DNA of 64,000 nt, taken from contig JAVMKO010000002.1 of NCBI GenBank assembly GCA_032164245.1, forward strand, positions 87,882,840 through 87,946,839. Direction: 5' to 3'. Under the pieces are notes generated by a model that did no database searches, was not told the DNA's origin, and saw nothing but the letters and a program-made list of their open reading frames with translations. The position numbers and the translations under genes are program-made. This stretch comes from Sternotherus odoratus (lineage: Eukaryota > Chordata > Testudines > Kinosternidae). Shown here in pieces: positions 1-11,143 of this stretch; the first letter of the stretch is position 1; every line of letters begins with the position of its first letter.

Positions 1-3000
1 CCCTCACAAGACTGTTGTCTTAGGTTCTGAAGGGAGTTCAGCTACCTGACTTGACAGTCTCTGGTAAATGATGCACAGATAGTACAAATGTACCCAGATA
101 AATGCAAACATTATAAGTGGATATCTGAATGTTTCCCAACTGGTTTCACCAGTTTCTAAGTACTAACGCATGATAAAGTATCTTTTTAGTTTTTATTTCA
201 ATTGGGTAACGCCCACTTCCTGAATTATAGCTGTTTCAAGCCCTCATCCCACTTCAGGGTTTGCTAATCTGCAACATAACATTTACTTTATTGTTAAAAG
301 CAAATAACTCACAATGCCTTATTTATTGCTAACTGAAATTTGAGCCAGGATTTAGGTAAGACAGCAGCCTTCTGTTCCACTCACTAACAGTTAATGGTCT
401 TGCTGTGAACATTTGTAAACAGACTGGGCTTTATTAAGCCTTTCACTGGAGGATCACAATCTTTATTTGATTAATATATGTTCCCATCTTTATTTGATTA
501 ATATATGTTCTAGGCCTTTGAAATAATACCAGGGGTTACATTGACAACTTGTCAAAGGTTTTAAGGCTCAGGTAGTAACTCATACTCTTTGCAGTTCTAC
601 GACTTCCAACTCTGGTGCCTGCCTCTGAAATCACAGCAGCCTTTAGTACCTGGTGAGGGTAGGGGAATTAAAGAGAGGTCCAAAAGTGAGGACTTCATGG
701 AATCCACGGACCAAGAGATGAGGGTGATGGGTCCAGTGAGCTGTTCTTGACTGGAGACAGGAATCCACTGCTGCTAGCCCATATGGACACCTTTAATTGT
801 AGCAAAAGGCTACATCTCTCTCTCTCCCTCACTTTTTCACATGTGTGTGCACATAAGCAAGGGTCGAACTGGAGAAAAAGACGGAGTGTTTCTGCCCACA
901 AGCCAAGACCCACCTACTTGAGATGTCAAAATGAGATATTGGATCGTACAGTCTAGTGGTTCCTCTGTGTTCTTTTATGCTCAGTATGAAGAGACATCAG
1001 TGGATTAGTTTTCATTTCTTGCATGCTTATGTAACACAATGTCCTGGACTGTTCAGCAGCAGCACAGATTGGACCCTGGATCTAAAAGAGCAAGCCTCTA
1101 CTGCCTGAATGAAAAGGCTTGTTCACGCAAAGACTACACAGACTCAGAAACCTCTCCATGTTCCAGCCACTAGATGGAGACAGAAAGCCACACTTGGATC
1201 AGTAGTGAATTAGTTTACATGTAAGTGGTCATTATTAGGGTTCAGGGTTAACATCACATTTCAGAGAATAGTAATTATATCAGGTGGTCTGCATACTCAG
1301 GCAGGCATCAGTTCATAATTTGGAGGTTATTTTTACAACTATGGGGCTTTGTTTCTTTTAATGAAAGTTCAGAGGTTGGAGCGCAAAGATGACATTTTAA
1401 AAATACTGGTTACCTAGCCACCACAAAATATCCCAATTTGACACCATAATTAGGAAATTAATTGCCAAATTATTTAATTCATTTAATTTTTATTTTCTTG
1501 CATTATTGAGATATTACCACTTCTTAGGCAATTATCCTCAGTAAGCACCAGATTCAGATATTGGGCGATTTGAGGTTTTGACCAAGCAAAAATAAGAATC
1601 TTTGTGTAAATCATGAAAAAAGCTTTAATGGCTTTTCCCCCATAAAGTATATCTGAGAAGCATGTAGTCTGTCCCTCTGTTCTACACCTCTGTGGAGGAG
1701 AAGGAAAGGAAGAAGAATTAGTGGACTGGAAAAGAATTTACATGCTGGAAATTACCCTAATATCTGTTTCAAAACACCCCAAATTTAGTGTCATTCAGGT
1801 CATGTGGTTAGTCTCATGCAGAAGGGAGAAAGGTCACTGAGCACCCATTTGCAAATGCTGTGACTATTCGGAGCCGAAGTCATGTTTACACTTGCACTTT
1901 TAGAAACATTTCCAGGCTTGTTTGTCTCTGTAGGAAGGCATAAAATGTTGTGTTAGCTTTAGTTTGCTCGTATTTAACATTGCTATTTATTGCTTTATTG
2001 GCCATGGCTGTTACACAGAACTAATCAAGTTGAAACCATAAGCATCAAAGGACTGTGTGTGTGTGTGTCTGTCTCTGTCTCTGTCATTTGGGTGACGAAG
2101 TTTAAAAGCAAAGGGCTAGATTTGGATCTCATTTATAATCTCCTTTATACCATGTAAATCGAGAGTAACTCCGCTGAAGCTGATAGAGTTATATTGGGTG
2201 TGTTAGTAATATTGGTTATGAAACTCAAACCACATCTTTTTAGGGTGTCAGTCTCTTTTTTGCCTGTGTAATTCCCTGACTTCGCTTGTAGCTCAACAGC
2301 TTTTTCATTGTCAGTTACGATATTTGTGAATCTACTTTTTCAAAAATGGGAATATACAAAATTTGGAGGCAGAACTAACGTGCACAGAGCTTTTGTATTT
2401 TTGATTATGAGAGGCATAAAAGGGGATAGCTGGCCAAGCCAGCACACGCAGAGCAGTGGGATTGCATGATAGTTTGAAAAGGGGCAGAAAAAAACCAGAT
2501 ATTAATTCAGACATCTACATCTCAGGCAAGAGAATGTTCCATGCTACCTGCTATGGCTAGGCCAGCTTCCGCTCACCTCACCTCAATGGCTGCTTGTGGG
2601 GAGGGGAATGCAGTTGTTGTGTGATTCCGTCATTCTACTCTGTTATCATCTGAGGGACTCCTGGGAATCTTTTCTTTCAAAGAATATGAGTAATTATTGA
2701 AAATAATTTGTCCATACAAAAATAGCACCTGTGCACAGATTTTTAAAGTGGCAGTGTTCCATGTGCGCAGTTAGCTATCACAAACAGACTGGGACTGGAG
2801 CTAGGATTTGGCCTAGTATGTAGCCAGCAAAAGCCATTTGTGTCTTTGCGACTGCCTTTCCCAACCTCTGCTCTGCTGTTTGCCTATCCCATACACATAA
2901 AAATGTTATGTTTTGATTGCTTGGCATGACATTTAAACATTGTTCAATTTTACTGGAAAATCCACTTGAAAAATGTCAATTGGTTTCTACATCGTCCAGC

Positions 3001-3225
3001 TGCCAGCTAGATTTTTGAACACAACAAATACATCTAATGTTCTGCTGGTTGCCACAATTATTTTGATCTTCCAATTCAAGCCTGCAGAACCCAATAGAGA
3101 CTCGTTAAAGATGTCTAATGGAACCTACTGGAATTTCCACTTGAGGGACCAAAAATAATATTTAGTGATTTTGGTAGCTACATTTTTAGTTCTCTGGTTA
3201 AAATTAATATTATGTTTCACATTTT
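1..3225. other. Gene-free, mostly unique AT-rich DNA
   Basis: No coding region, RNA gene or full mobile element can be supported here. The stretch contains a 25-bp direct duplication at 459-510, a short TG tract at about 2056-2070, and a diverged fragment near 2115-2195 resembling the foldback repeats seen elsewhere in the window. An AT-rich block at about 1405-1560 is rich in TAAT and ATTA motifs and could be a regulatory element, but that is only a guess. Confidence 0.6.
459..510. repeat. Tandem duplication of a 25-bp unit
   Basis: The 25 bases at 459-483 are repeated exactly at 486-510 with a 2-base spacer. The unit is AT-rich and contains TTTGATTAATATATG. The perfect identity suggests a recent replication-slippage duplication. 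Confidence 0.9.
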
Positions 3226-3465
3226 TCTCCATAGATCCCAGTGCTTTTTTAGATGGGGACACTGAGACACAGAGAGATGAAGAGCTTGGCTTTCAAATGT
3301 GCTGGGAGCTCACTGAAGGCAGGGGAAACATTTCTTACACTCAAGACCTAAAGACCCAATCCAAAGACCACGAAAGTCAATGGGAGTCTTGCTTGAAGCC
3401 ATACAACTAGTCAGACATAGAGTGGGAAAAGAACCCCAAACTTGTTCCATCCATTGTGCTATGTT
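3226..3465 (+). mobile_element. MIR-type SINE, interrupted
   Basis: Positions 3251-3290 carry a MIR-like segment (TGGGGACACTGAGACACAG), and 3400-3465 resume with the later part of the same SINE (a form of CACACAGCTAGT followed by the GAACCC region). The roughly 110 bases between them do not fit the MIR consensus and are probably an insertion or a replaced segment. Old and diverged. Confidence 0.5.
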
Positions 3466-5385
3466 TCTTCCCCAGTAACCAGTTTAGAACGGTGCTCATG
3501 AAATACATGGATGTGTCTACATGCATTAAAAAATCTTTTGACTCCTGTTGACAATCCAAGATATATCACACACTTTCAGTGGCTCATTTTCAATTTCCAA
3601 TTTCTCTTTCCCCTCCCTTTCCCCTTCCTCACACCCTCTGCCCCCAAAACAGGCACAATGGCTAGACTACATTAAGGATTAATGCCTTAAGAATTTCTGC
3701 CTTAAGAAGAATGACTTTTTTGAGTTAAATGATCAGGAAAGACATATTTTTAGAATATCTTTTCAAAATACAACAAATTAAGGATCCGGATCTGACTTTC
3801 CTCAAAATTAAGAGGCGTTCAGGTTCAGGTTTTGCTCCAGTTCATCTCTACTCTTTTAAAAAATTCTGTCCAATCATTTCTCTCAATAATTCTTGTATGT
3901 TGAGTGGCTCCTATTTAATATTAGCGTCCCACATACATACTAAGGGTAAAAAATGGGAAAATGTTTGATGTATGTGCACATCTGTGTGTGTGTTGCATTT
4001 CCTTTACGAAAATTCCTATATCTGTTGGGCTCTACTTACAGTATATTTCAGCTCAGAGTGAATTATTATTGCAGATTTAACTTGCAACAATTCATAACTG
4101 AATGCTAAAGATGACTCTAAGTGAACTAGATATTATTCCTCTCAATATAAAACATATATTTTTAGAAATGCATACCCCAGTTTTCAGTAAGTAGCACCTT
4201 AATGGGATCTCCTAATCCTACATTAGAGCATTTAGCTCAAAATAACCACCTAAATGCTCACTATACTGACCACCATGTCACTTGGAGCATCCAAAATGTT
4301 TGGAAGTCCTATTTAGGTACCCTTATTTGAAAACGTAGCCTTGTCTTGTGCTTTCAAAAGGCCAAATTCTATACTGCAAAATCAGTAGAAAATTGGGCAT
4401 ACACATCTGAAGTTGGAATCTGTTTCTTAAAATCTTCTAGCAGTACCTCCAAGAAGTTCTGGCTTCTAAGACTTTCAATTATTGGAAATCAGGTATTTCC
4501 ATAAAAGGCATTCTCACTTTCTAAATCTTTTTGATTTCTTTATCTGATACCTCTCTTTGGGTCATGTCTGACTAACAACAGTTGCAAATTGTTTCCGAAG
4601 AGCTACAGAGAAAAAAATGGCTTTGATCCAATAGAAACACACTGATTCAACAGCGGACGGATACCTTTTATTATCCACTGTTTTAAGATGTCTTTCAGTT
4701 CACAAACATACACACGTGCACGCATACACGCACATATCACACATATGCACACTGATTAAACAATCCTGTTGTTTTTGTTTTTAGAAACAGGGATTCTACA
4801 ACTTTAAAGTGTGGCAAAGCAAATCTTCTGCTGGACTGATCAAGGAATTAGGCTATTGTCCTGCCTTTAGATTTTCCACAATGCAGCTGAGTATCACTGT
4901 CCTTAATTGTTCTTTCATCTTACCCATTGATTTGAAATCAGCATTGCTCTCCAGGAGTAGCATTAACTTGAGAACTGGGAAAGAAAAGCAAAGAGGCTTA
5001 GCATACCTCAGCGCTGCAGATTAAGAGCCTGTTCAAAGATGTCACCCCAGATGTGGCAGGCAACATTCCTACTTTCCCCTGGCAACAGCTGTGGAGTCAC
5101 ATCAGTGCTACTGCCTTATGTTGTGGAACATTATGAGAAAGAATAAAAGCTGCTTTTTTTAACAGCTCGGGTTTGTATTGGAGGCATAATTTTCTGTTTA
5201 CATTACAAAAGGGCAAGCCTTGTGTGTTTTCACTACAGACAGATAAAATAAAGATGAGCGGATTCCCCATAATCAGTGCTTCCTTTTGGGGGGCTATTTG
5301 GTACTGCTCAGTATATCAGTTTAGTTCACCTTTCTGCGTAGTGACTAGCAGTATCTCTCTAAACTGCGATCACAAGTTTTGACTT
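3466..5385. other. Gene-free DNA
   Basis: No gene or well-delimited element recognised. A run of alternating purine-pyrimidine dinucleotides (CA, TG and CG) lies at about 4702-4752. Foldback-like fragments are possible near 4185-4390. Open frames here are short and show no family motif. Confidence 0.55.
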
Positions 5386-5518
5386 CCACTGCTTGCATCC
5401 GACGAAGTGGGTATTAGCCCATGAAAGCTTATGCTTCAATACTTTAGTTAGTCTTTAAGGTGCCACAGGACTCTGTTACCTCTGCTATTCCAGACTAACA
5501 CGGCTACCTCTCTGATTC
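5386..5518 (+). mobile_element. Penelope-like retroelement tail, copy 1
   Basis: This is the 3' segment of a widespread reptile repeat. It begins CCACTGCTTGCATCC and ends with GACTAACACGGCTACC followed by CTCTGATT. Two further copies lie at 21860-21987 (minus) and 62923-63056 (plus), and all three share the block AGTCTTTAAGGTGCCACAGG. I assign it to Penelope-like elements because the layout (hammerhead-like core, then TTAGTCTTTAAGGTGCCAC, then a terminal GACTAACACGGCTAC box) matches Penelope-type tails known from reptiles. No reverse-transcriptase or GIY-YIG coding part is present, so this is a 5'-truncated copy. The family assignment is from recognition, not from a search. Confidence 0.65.
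5394..5437 (+). ncRNA. Hammerhead-ribozyme-like motif, copy 1
   Basis: The layout follows a hammerhead core: CCGACGA at 5399-5405 (canonical CUGANGA with U4 replaced by C), a 5-bp stem II of GTGGG (5407-5411) with CCCAT (5418-5422, one G-U pair), then GAAA at 5423-5426, a possible 2-bp stem III GC/GC around the loop TTAT, and TTC after it. Stem I is weak, and GCAT upstream could instead pair with ATGC at 5431-5434. Penelope-like elements are known to carry such motifs. Activity is not shown, and the U4 to C change may abolish it. Confidence 0.4.
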
Positions 5519-6239
5519 TTAAGTATTTGCTTGTAATTCCTTTACTCCAATGCCTCCACTTGGTGTCAGAATTCTTATATTCTGTTTCTTAGTTAAAAAA
5601 ATAAAATGCTGGTGAATTGCTGGATTGGTGGCTCTAAAGTCTTCTGTTTATCCACAGAGGCACAGTACAGTCAGCAGTTTTTCAGACTTCCATACACTGC
5701 CCAATCAAAAGTGCAGAAGACAGAGTGTATCAGTCATGAAGAACAGTTTGGTCTCCATGCTCATAGAGGGGGTCAGGCCCCTGTGCTGAGATTGTCCACA
5801 GCGATGCACTGGGTGGTAACTGTTGGCTTGGGATTTTTAGTGATGGGGCTATCTGCATCTACTAAGAACTGGACTGAACCTACCAAATTCATGTCATGTA
5901 AGCCATCACACAAAAACCATCAGATGGTAACAACTTTTGGTCACTTCTGACCTGGACAGGATTCAGACTGGTGACCTGGAAGTAAAAAACTGCGTATCCC
6001 ATCATCAGTCCCCTGAGCCATCCATCATCTCTATATTCTAGGATTTTTGCGATTTTGAAGAATATGCATTTCTAGTAAAAAAAATAGATTAATGTCAAAA
6101 TAGCCATACTTTTGGTAGCTGTAAACATGCCAACTGTAGTACCCGGCAGTGTGTCAGGTTCTCAGGATGTTCAATTTGTAATATGATACAAAGTTTTCCA
6201 TTTCTGTGTGACTGGTTCATCTGCCACTCAAACCACAAT
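5519..6239. other. Gene-free DNA with a possible old SINE
   Basis: No host gene recognised. Positions 5940-5975, read on the minus strand, contain a stretch loosely like a pol III B box, so part of this region may be an old tRNA-derived SINE. That signal is weak. A 114-codon open frame at 5606-5950 shows no known domain. Confidence 0.4.
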
Positions 6240-6510
6240 ATTGTGTTTTAACCTCTGTCCTGGCCCCAGTATATGGAATCAAGCTTAAGATTCTTGTCCT
6301 CAACTTGTAGAGCCTGCAAAATGCCTCATCAGCCTCTCTCTCATGTCCCATTTTGTCCGCTTTGCTTTGCCAATTACAGGCCAGCACCACCACTTCTTTT
6401 GTTGCCTTCTCCCACTTGTTTCTTCGTGCTTCATGCAGGTTTCCCTCCTCTCTTCATTTAAATCCCTCTTGAAAACATTCTTCTCACATTAGTACTTAAA
6501 ATTCTAACCC
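6240..6510 (+). pseudogene. LINE reverse-transcriptase C-terminal relic
   Basis: Translation from 6272 gives YGIKLKILVLNL, which fits the motif of the form FRxKFKILVLTFKAL found after the reverse-transcriptase domain of CR1/L2-type LINEs. Translation from 6451 in another frame gives SSFKSLLKTFFSH, which fits the LINE ORF2 end of the form LxSFKSxLKTxLF. A stop follows the first motif and the frame shifts between the two, so this is a dead remnant. It ends about 12 bases upstream of the Helitron at 6522. The exact LINE clade cannot be fixed from this much sequence. Confidence 0.6.
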
Positions 6511-6521
6511 CCATCAATCTA

Positions 6522-7160
6522 TCTATATATATAAAAGTCAAGTGGTGTATGTATGTATGTATGAGTGTGAACTCCTCCCGCACCGTTTGAGCCAGAGACT
6601 TGAAATTTGGTACAGTGAGGGGTCTTGGGGTCTAGATGGTCGTAAGGGTCGAAAATTTTTCGGATCTCACCTCTGACGCCCCCCAGGGGTGAAAGTCTTT
6701 CAGGGCCAATCACATCGGCTGGGCGGTTAGGTGGTGATGACGTCATAATACCCGCTCCAACAGACACCGCACTCGCTCAGCTCACTGCCCCTCCCTCCTC
6801 CAACGGAACCCCGGAAATCCCTCAGTTCTCTGCCCCTCCCCCCCTCCCAACGGAAACCCGGACTCCATCAGACCTGTGCCCCCCCCCACCTGCGAAGGTC
6901 CCCGGAATCCCTTGGCTCTGGGCCCCCGCCTGCGATGGATCCGAGTTGGGTTTGGTGGGACGGTAAGTGAGGTGGGGGTGTCGGGTTCGGTCGGGGGGTG
7001 AGGTGGGGGTGTTGGGTTTGTTTGGGGGGGGTCAGGTGGGGGTGTCGGGTTTGGTCGGGGGGTAAGTGAGCCGGGGGGTGTTGGGGTTGGTCAGGGGTGT
7101 CAGCTGTCTGCCCCCTCCCCACCTCCGACTGACCTGAGCAGCGCCGGGCACTTATGCTAG
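6522..7160 (+). mobile_element. Non-autonomous Helitron, copy 1
   Basis: The element starts TCTATATATATAAAAGTCA and ends GCTAG, with host A at 6521 and host T at 7161. That is the canonical Helitron arrangement (TC at the 5' end, CTAG-type 3' end, insertion between A and T, no target duplication). The first 150 or so bases align with the minus-strand element at 50463-51042, including the shared block CTTGAAATTTGGTACAGT, and both 3' ends have a GC-rich GAGCA-CGCCGGG stretch 10-15 bases before CTAG. No Rep or helicase coding sequence is present. The interior is GC-rich and contains a G-rich tandem repeat. Confidence 0.8.
6969..7100 (+). repeat. G-rich tandem repeat inside the Helitron
   Basis: Units of about 31-33 bases built on GAGGTGGGGGTGTCGGGTT repeat three times and then decay. 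Many runs of three or more G lie on the plus strand, so G-quadruplex formation is plausible. The open frame on the opposite strand (6868-7122) is a low-complexity Pro/His/Thr-rich product of this repeat and not a gene. Confidence 0.8.
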
Positions 7161-7956
7161 TACAAAATACTCTCCCTGATACACCTAAAAGTTTCTAAGT
7201 TGCTGTCCCTCTGGGCATCCAGTGCATGGTTAGCTGATCCATGTCTGCCTTTCAGATTATGAGCTCCTCAAGCACCAGGACTTATTTTGAATTATGTGCA
7301 CTCCAAAAACACTGTCAGTGCATGCCTAATAAAAATATATATGGTTTAATGCTGATCAAGCATTGTTTTCTGTTTGGTGGCCAATGTGAATCTAACTGGT
7401 GAATTTAGCCTAGTTCTTCGGGGACAAGCGTCCACAACACTAAAGCCACAGTCACATTTGGTCCCACTTGGGGCAGAAGGGGCAGCAAAAACTTTTAGGA
7501 CTGAAGGGCTCTAAAGAATGAATCACGCCTCACAAATGTCCAGGTCAGCATTACTATTGCCCAAACTATATATATTCGGTGTAGAGGTAGAGCACTACAG
7601 CCTATGTTGCTTCCAATCTAGCATGGTTACTCATTGGTTGATCTATGTATATATTACACACCTATCTTAAGATTCCCTGCTTGTGAAGGGCTAGGCAGAA
7701 GGCCGTGTGATCAAGAATAGGAGTTTGGGTAATCCACAACATTATCAGTATTTTAATAATTTTTTTAAGTTTGAGAAGACCTGTTTTAGGAGCGATGTGA
7801 GTTAGCAAACTGGTTTTGACCCAGATGAATTAATCTATAGAATTACAGAATGAGCGAAATTCTCTCTCTCATATTTCTAAGGTGTCTGTTAGCACCATAG
7901 TCTCTGAACATGAATGTGAATGTGCATACTCAAAAAAAAAAAAAAACCACGTACAC

Positions 7957-8011
<55 letters not shown>

Positions 8012-10011
8012 ATAGTAACATCAAACTTCATCTAAGCCCATAGAAAGTTTTCCACAACAGCATTGCCAGCAGAGCAGCTACACAAAAAGAATTTACAGGG
8101 CAGCCATGGTGACTGATGTGGGAATATGAGCAAAAAGTTGTCTGACTAGGAATACACACATCCTTGCCTACAAAACCATGTTTATTTGTCTTGTATGTAC
8201 CAAAGTACCCAATTCAGACAATTTAAGCATGCATGTGCATTGCAAAATGCATAATCCATTTGCATGTTCTTACATACAAAGTAGGCAATTGCTTGGGGAA
8301 ATAGCTAACTTGCTGCATGTGCCTGCATAAGCAGAAATTGCCCAGGCAAATTGGGTGCATAATTGTTCATTTAAACTATCTGAAAATATACTCCAAAATC
8401 ATCAGCAAGCTACCTCTTTTTACACCTGAATGAGTACAGCCTGGATATGAGAAAGCTGCCCTGGTGGAGTGCAAAAATAATGTGAAGGGAGATTGAAGTG
8501 CCTCTACCATTTGCACTCAGTGACCTCAGCCAATGATCCCAATGGAATAATTTTTAAGTGAGTACTTTTATATAAAAATTGAAAATATGTGGGGTTATGT
8601 AACTATTGGTTACTTTAAACTTTGTTTAAAATAATGGTAAGGACCAAATTTTGTCTTTATATGCCCACAACTCCCATTGAAGCAGATAGGTAGGGATGTA
8701 ATTTGGTGGTAAGGATTTGATTTAAACCAAAAGAGAGGAAATCAGCAATACTGAATCAGCAGCATTACTGAGACAGCTCATCCTGTTATGCCTAACTGTT
8801 GCTGGGGTCTCAGACCTTCCATACCATGTAAGCTGTAATACCTAGACACAAAAGGCTTAGTTAAGTACAGAATGTTAGCTTGGACTGTGAATTCTTTTTC
8901 CTTTGTCAGTTCATATCAGACCTTTAATATTACTTTAACACAGCTGTTTTAAAATAGATTGACCTACAAATATCTAACCTGCATTTTATGGACATATAAT
9001 TAGGCATATTCCAGCCACATTCTAGGTCAAATTTTCAAAAGGGTGGCATTATATTGTGACAGCAAAATATTCACTCACCATGCTTTTGAACCCAAAGTCA
9101 GTTGTGACTACAAATCTGACACTAGTTACACCCTTATGTGATTAGCATCCACCACTCAGATTAGTGGGTAACTCATCTCAGATTTCTGCATGTATTTCAT
9201 TTTATAGACACCAAAATGCGGATTTCAAATGTGGTTGCAACTTGTACCCTACAAAAATAAGACCAGGTCTCAGTCGAGGTGGAATTGTAACCTCGTACAT
9301 CTGTCTGAGACTAAAGGAGATCTGCAGAAAATGTTAACAAATTACATAGTGGAGAAAGTTGCATCAAAGTTCCCCAGAAAAGCAGGGGAAATTCAAAAGA
9401 ATCCTCCAGTCCTGGTAAATAACGTTACCTTATTTGCCTGCAAAAATGATAAAATAAAAGGCACTGTCACACATACATGCAGATGTCACACACACACACA
9501 CACAAAAAAACCAGAGCCTATCAGAAGGAACTCTTTTGCCTACGAGCAGACACAGAACCACAACTGGAAAAAATAAACAAGCCAGTGAAGAAGGCAATAA
9601 TTATGGGAAACACAGAACACGAAAGCAGAACCATTCTGAAAAATCAGGAATCAACTGCACAATAAATTAAGAAGTCCCCCTTCCCCCCCAGTCATAAAAG
9701 CATCCATATGTTCACCTTGAAAGAGGTGCCTTACTGAATGCAGTGACTTGAACATCATTGATAAGAACACTGTGGCTTGGCTTGACCGGATTTCATATGC
9801 CAAATAAATAACTGAATGCAGTGCACCTCTTCACCCACCCAGGTACAGTCAAAGGCCACAACTGGGCCCAGACAAGCAGAAAAACTGTAAGAACAAAAGC
9901 TCAATTTGATGGGGAAAACTGTGTGCTAATATTACTAGTGTATGGGATTTCCAGTTCAAATGTTATTGATTTCTCCCTCATAAGGCAAAAAATGAAAAAT
10001 CAGGTAATCCC
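7161..10011. other. Gene-free DNA with simple repeats
   Basis: No coding region supported. It contains a 15-A run at 7932-7946, a long GA tract at 7961-8009 and a short CA tract at about 9487-9504. Positions 8200-8360 have inverted partial similarity (CAATTCAG... against ...AATTGGGTG) and may be an old foldback repeat. The 115-codon frame at 9229-9576 runs into the CA microsatellite and has no recognisable domain. Confidence 0.55.
7961..8009. repeat. (AG)n microsatellite
   Basis: An uninterrupted AG dinucleotide tract of about 24 units, preceded by CACATGC. It should be highly polymorphic between individuals. Confidence 0.95.
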
Positions 10012-10240
10012 AGGTAGGGGTGAAAATAAGACTGTATGGGCCAGTAGGGTATACCGGTAAAAAGTGGCCACCGGGACCAGCTCCTACCACCTTACTTAAA
10101 GCACTGTCACGGCAGCACTTTAACATTGCTGCCATTTTTGTGCCCTTCATGAGCAGCCCTGCTGGGTCCCTAGCAGCAGGGCCGCCAACCAGGGCTGGTG
10201 GAAGGTGTATTCCTTCTACAGCCTTTTTAAAGACAAGATT
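10012..10240 (+). mobile_element. Truncated hAT-type element related to 37339-37691
   Basis: GGGGTGAAAATAAG, followed by a variant of GGTATACCGGTAAAAAG at about 10047-10063, matches the 5' part of the complete element at 37339 (GGTGAAAGTAAGCCGG, then GTGTACCGGCAAGAG). No matching 3' terminal repeat is found downstream, so this copy is 3'-truncated or rearranged. The 100-codon open frames on both strands here arise from the GC-rich transposon body and are not genes. Confidence 0.5.
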
Positions 10241-10520
10241 CTGAAAGTGTTTTATGAGAGTCATATTAAACTCATAGTTGTATGGGCCTGTTGAGTTTTA
10301 ATCAGTCAGCCACATTTCAAAGGACTTTAATTATGCGCTCATTACATATGTGTGAGTTTTGTGTGTGTGTTTGTATTTCTCCTTGTGAGCTGACAATTAT
10401 ATGCCCCTTAGTTAACACATTGGACAGTACTATAAAGTCTTGTGAATATCACTTATCACCAAGGAAATAACTCTGGCCCTTCCCAACAAAGGGATATTTT
10501 CAAACAAATTACCTCTGCTA

Positions 10521-10570
10521 AATATATATATATAAAGAGTGTGTGTGTGTGTGTGTATTATATATATAAT
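10521..10570. repeat. (TA)n-(TG)n-(TA)n compound microsatellite
   Basis: Consecutive TA, GT and TA dinucleotide runs occupy about 50 bases. Immediately after it, a 16-bp unit (TGTGTTTGATCATCAT) is present twice in tandem at 10571-10586 and 10587-10602. Confidence 0.9.
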
Positions 10571-11028
10571 TGTGTTTGATCATCATTGTGTTTGATCATC
10601 ATTGTATACCTAGCTTGCAAGGCACATTTGCTAGGATCATCACCATGGCTGTATTTCAAGGGAAAACCCTTGCTTTCAATGCAAGACCATTATACAGTAT
10701 AAAGGACATTAAAACAATTCCAAAACATATTTAGGGCTGACACACATCAAATTGTGGCAACATTACAAAATAAATCTCATATGATGTCATAATGCAACAA
10801 CTTTGTCCCAGAGGACAGTATTAGCATGTCTAAAGGTTGTCGGGTGATTATTTTAATTAAAACCAAAATATGGTGGCTCCTTACAGAACATAAGGCAAAT
10901 GATAGACTATGGATCTGTTTAATTTCTCTAAGCAAGACTTCATACATGTTTTCATTCATCAGGCCAAAACTGCCTGTACTGCAGTATCTTGTTCCACTAC
11001 ACAGACAAATCGCCACCGGCCAAGAAAT

Positions 11029-11060
<32 letters not shown>

Positions 11061-11062
11061 TT

Positions 11063-11142
<80 letters not shown>
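11029..11142. repeat. (TTTC)n microsatellite
   Basis: About 114 bases of TTTC tetranucleotide with one phase break near 11058 (a run of five T). It is a polypyrimidine mirror-repeat tract, capable in principle of triplex (H-DNA) structure. The Phe/Leu/Ser-rich and Lys/Glu/Arg-rich open frames crossing it on the two strands are artefacts of the repeat. Confidence 0.95.

Positions 11143-11143
<1 letters not shown>

Noticed and set aside
5606..5950. 114-codon plus-strand frame that could be an exon
   Set aside because: No domain, no splice-site context that stands out, and the downstream part looks like an old SINE.
5940..5975. B-box-like word suggesting a tRNA gene or tRNA-derived SINE on the minus strand
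   Set aside because: There is no A box at the right distance and no cloverleaf can be drawn, so no tRNA is called.
7961..8009. GA tract as a possible GAGA-factor promoter element
   Set aside because: A pure dinucleotide microsatellite with no nearby promoter or gene evidence.
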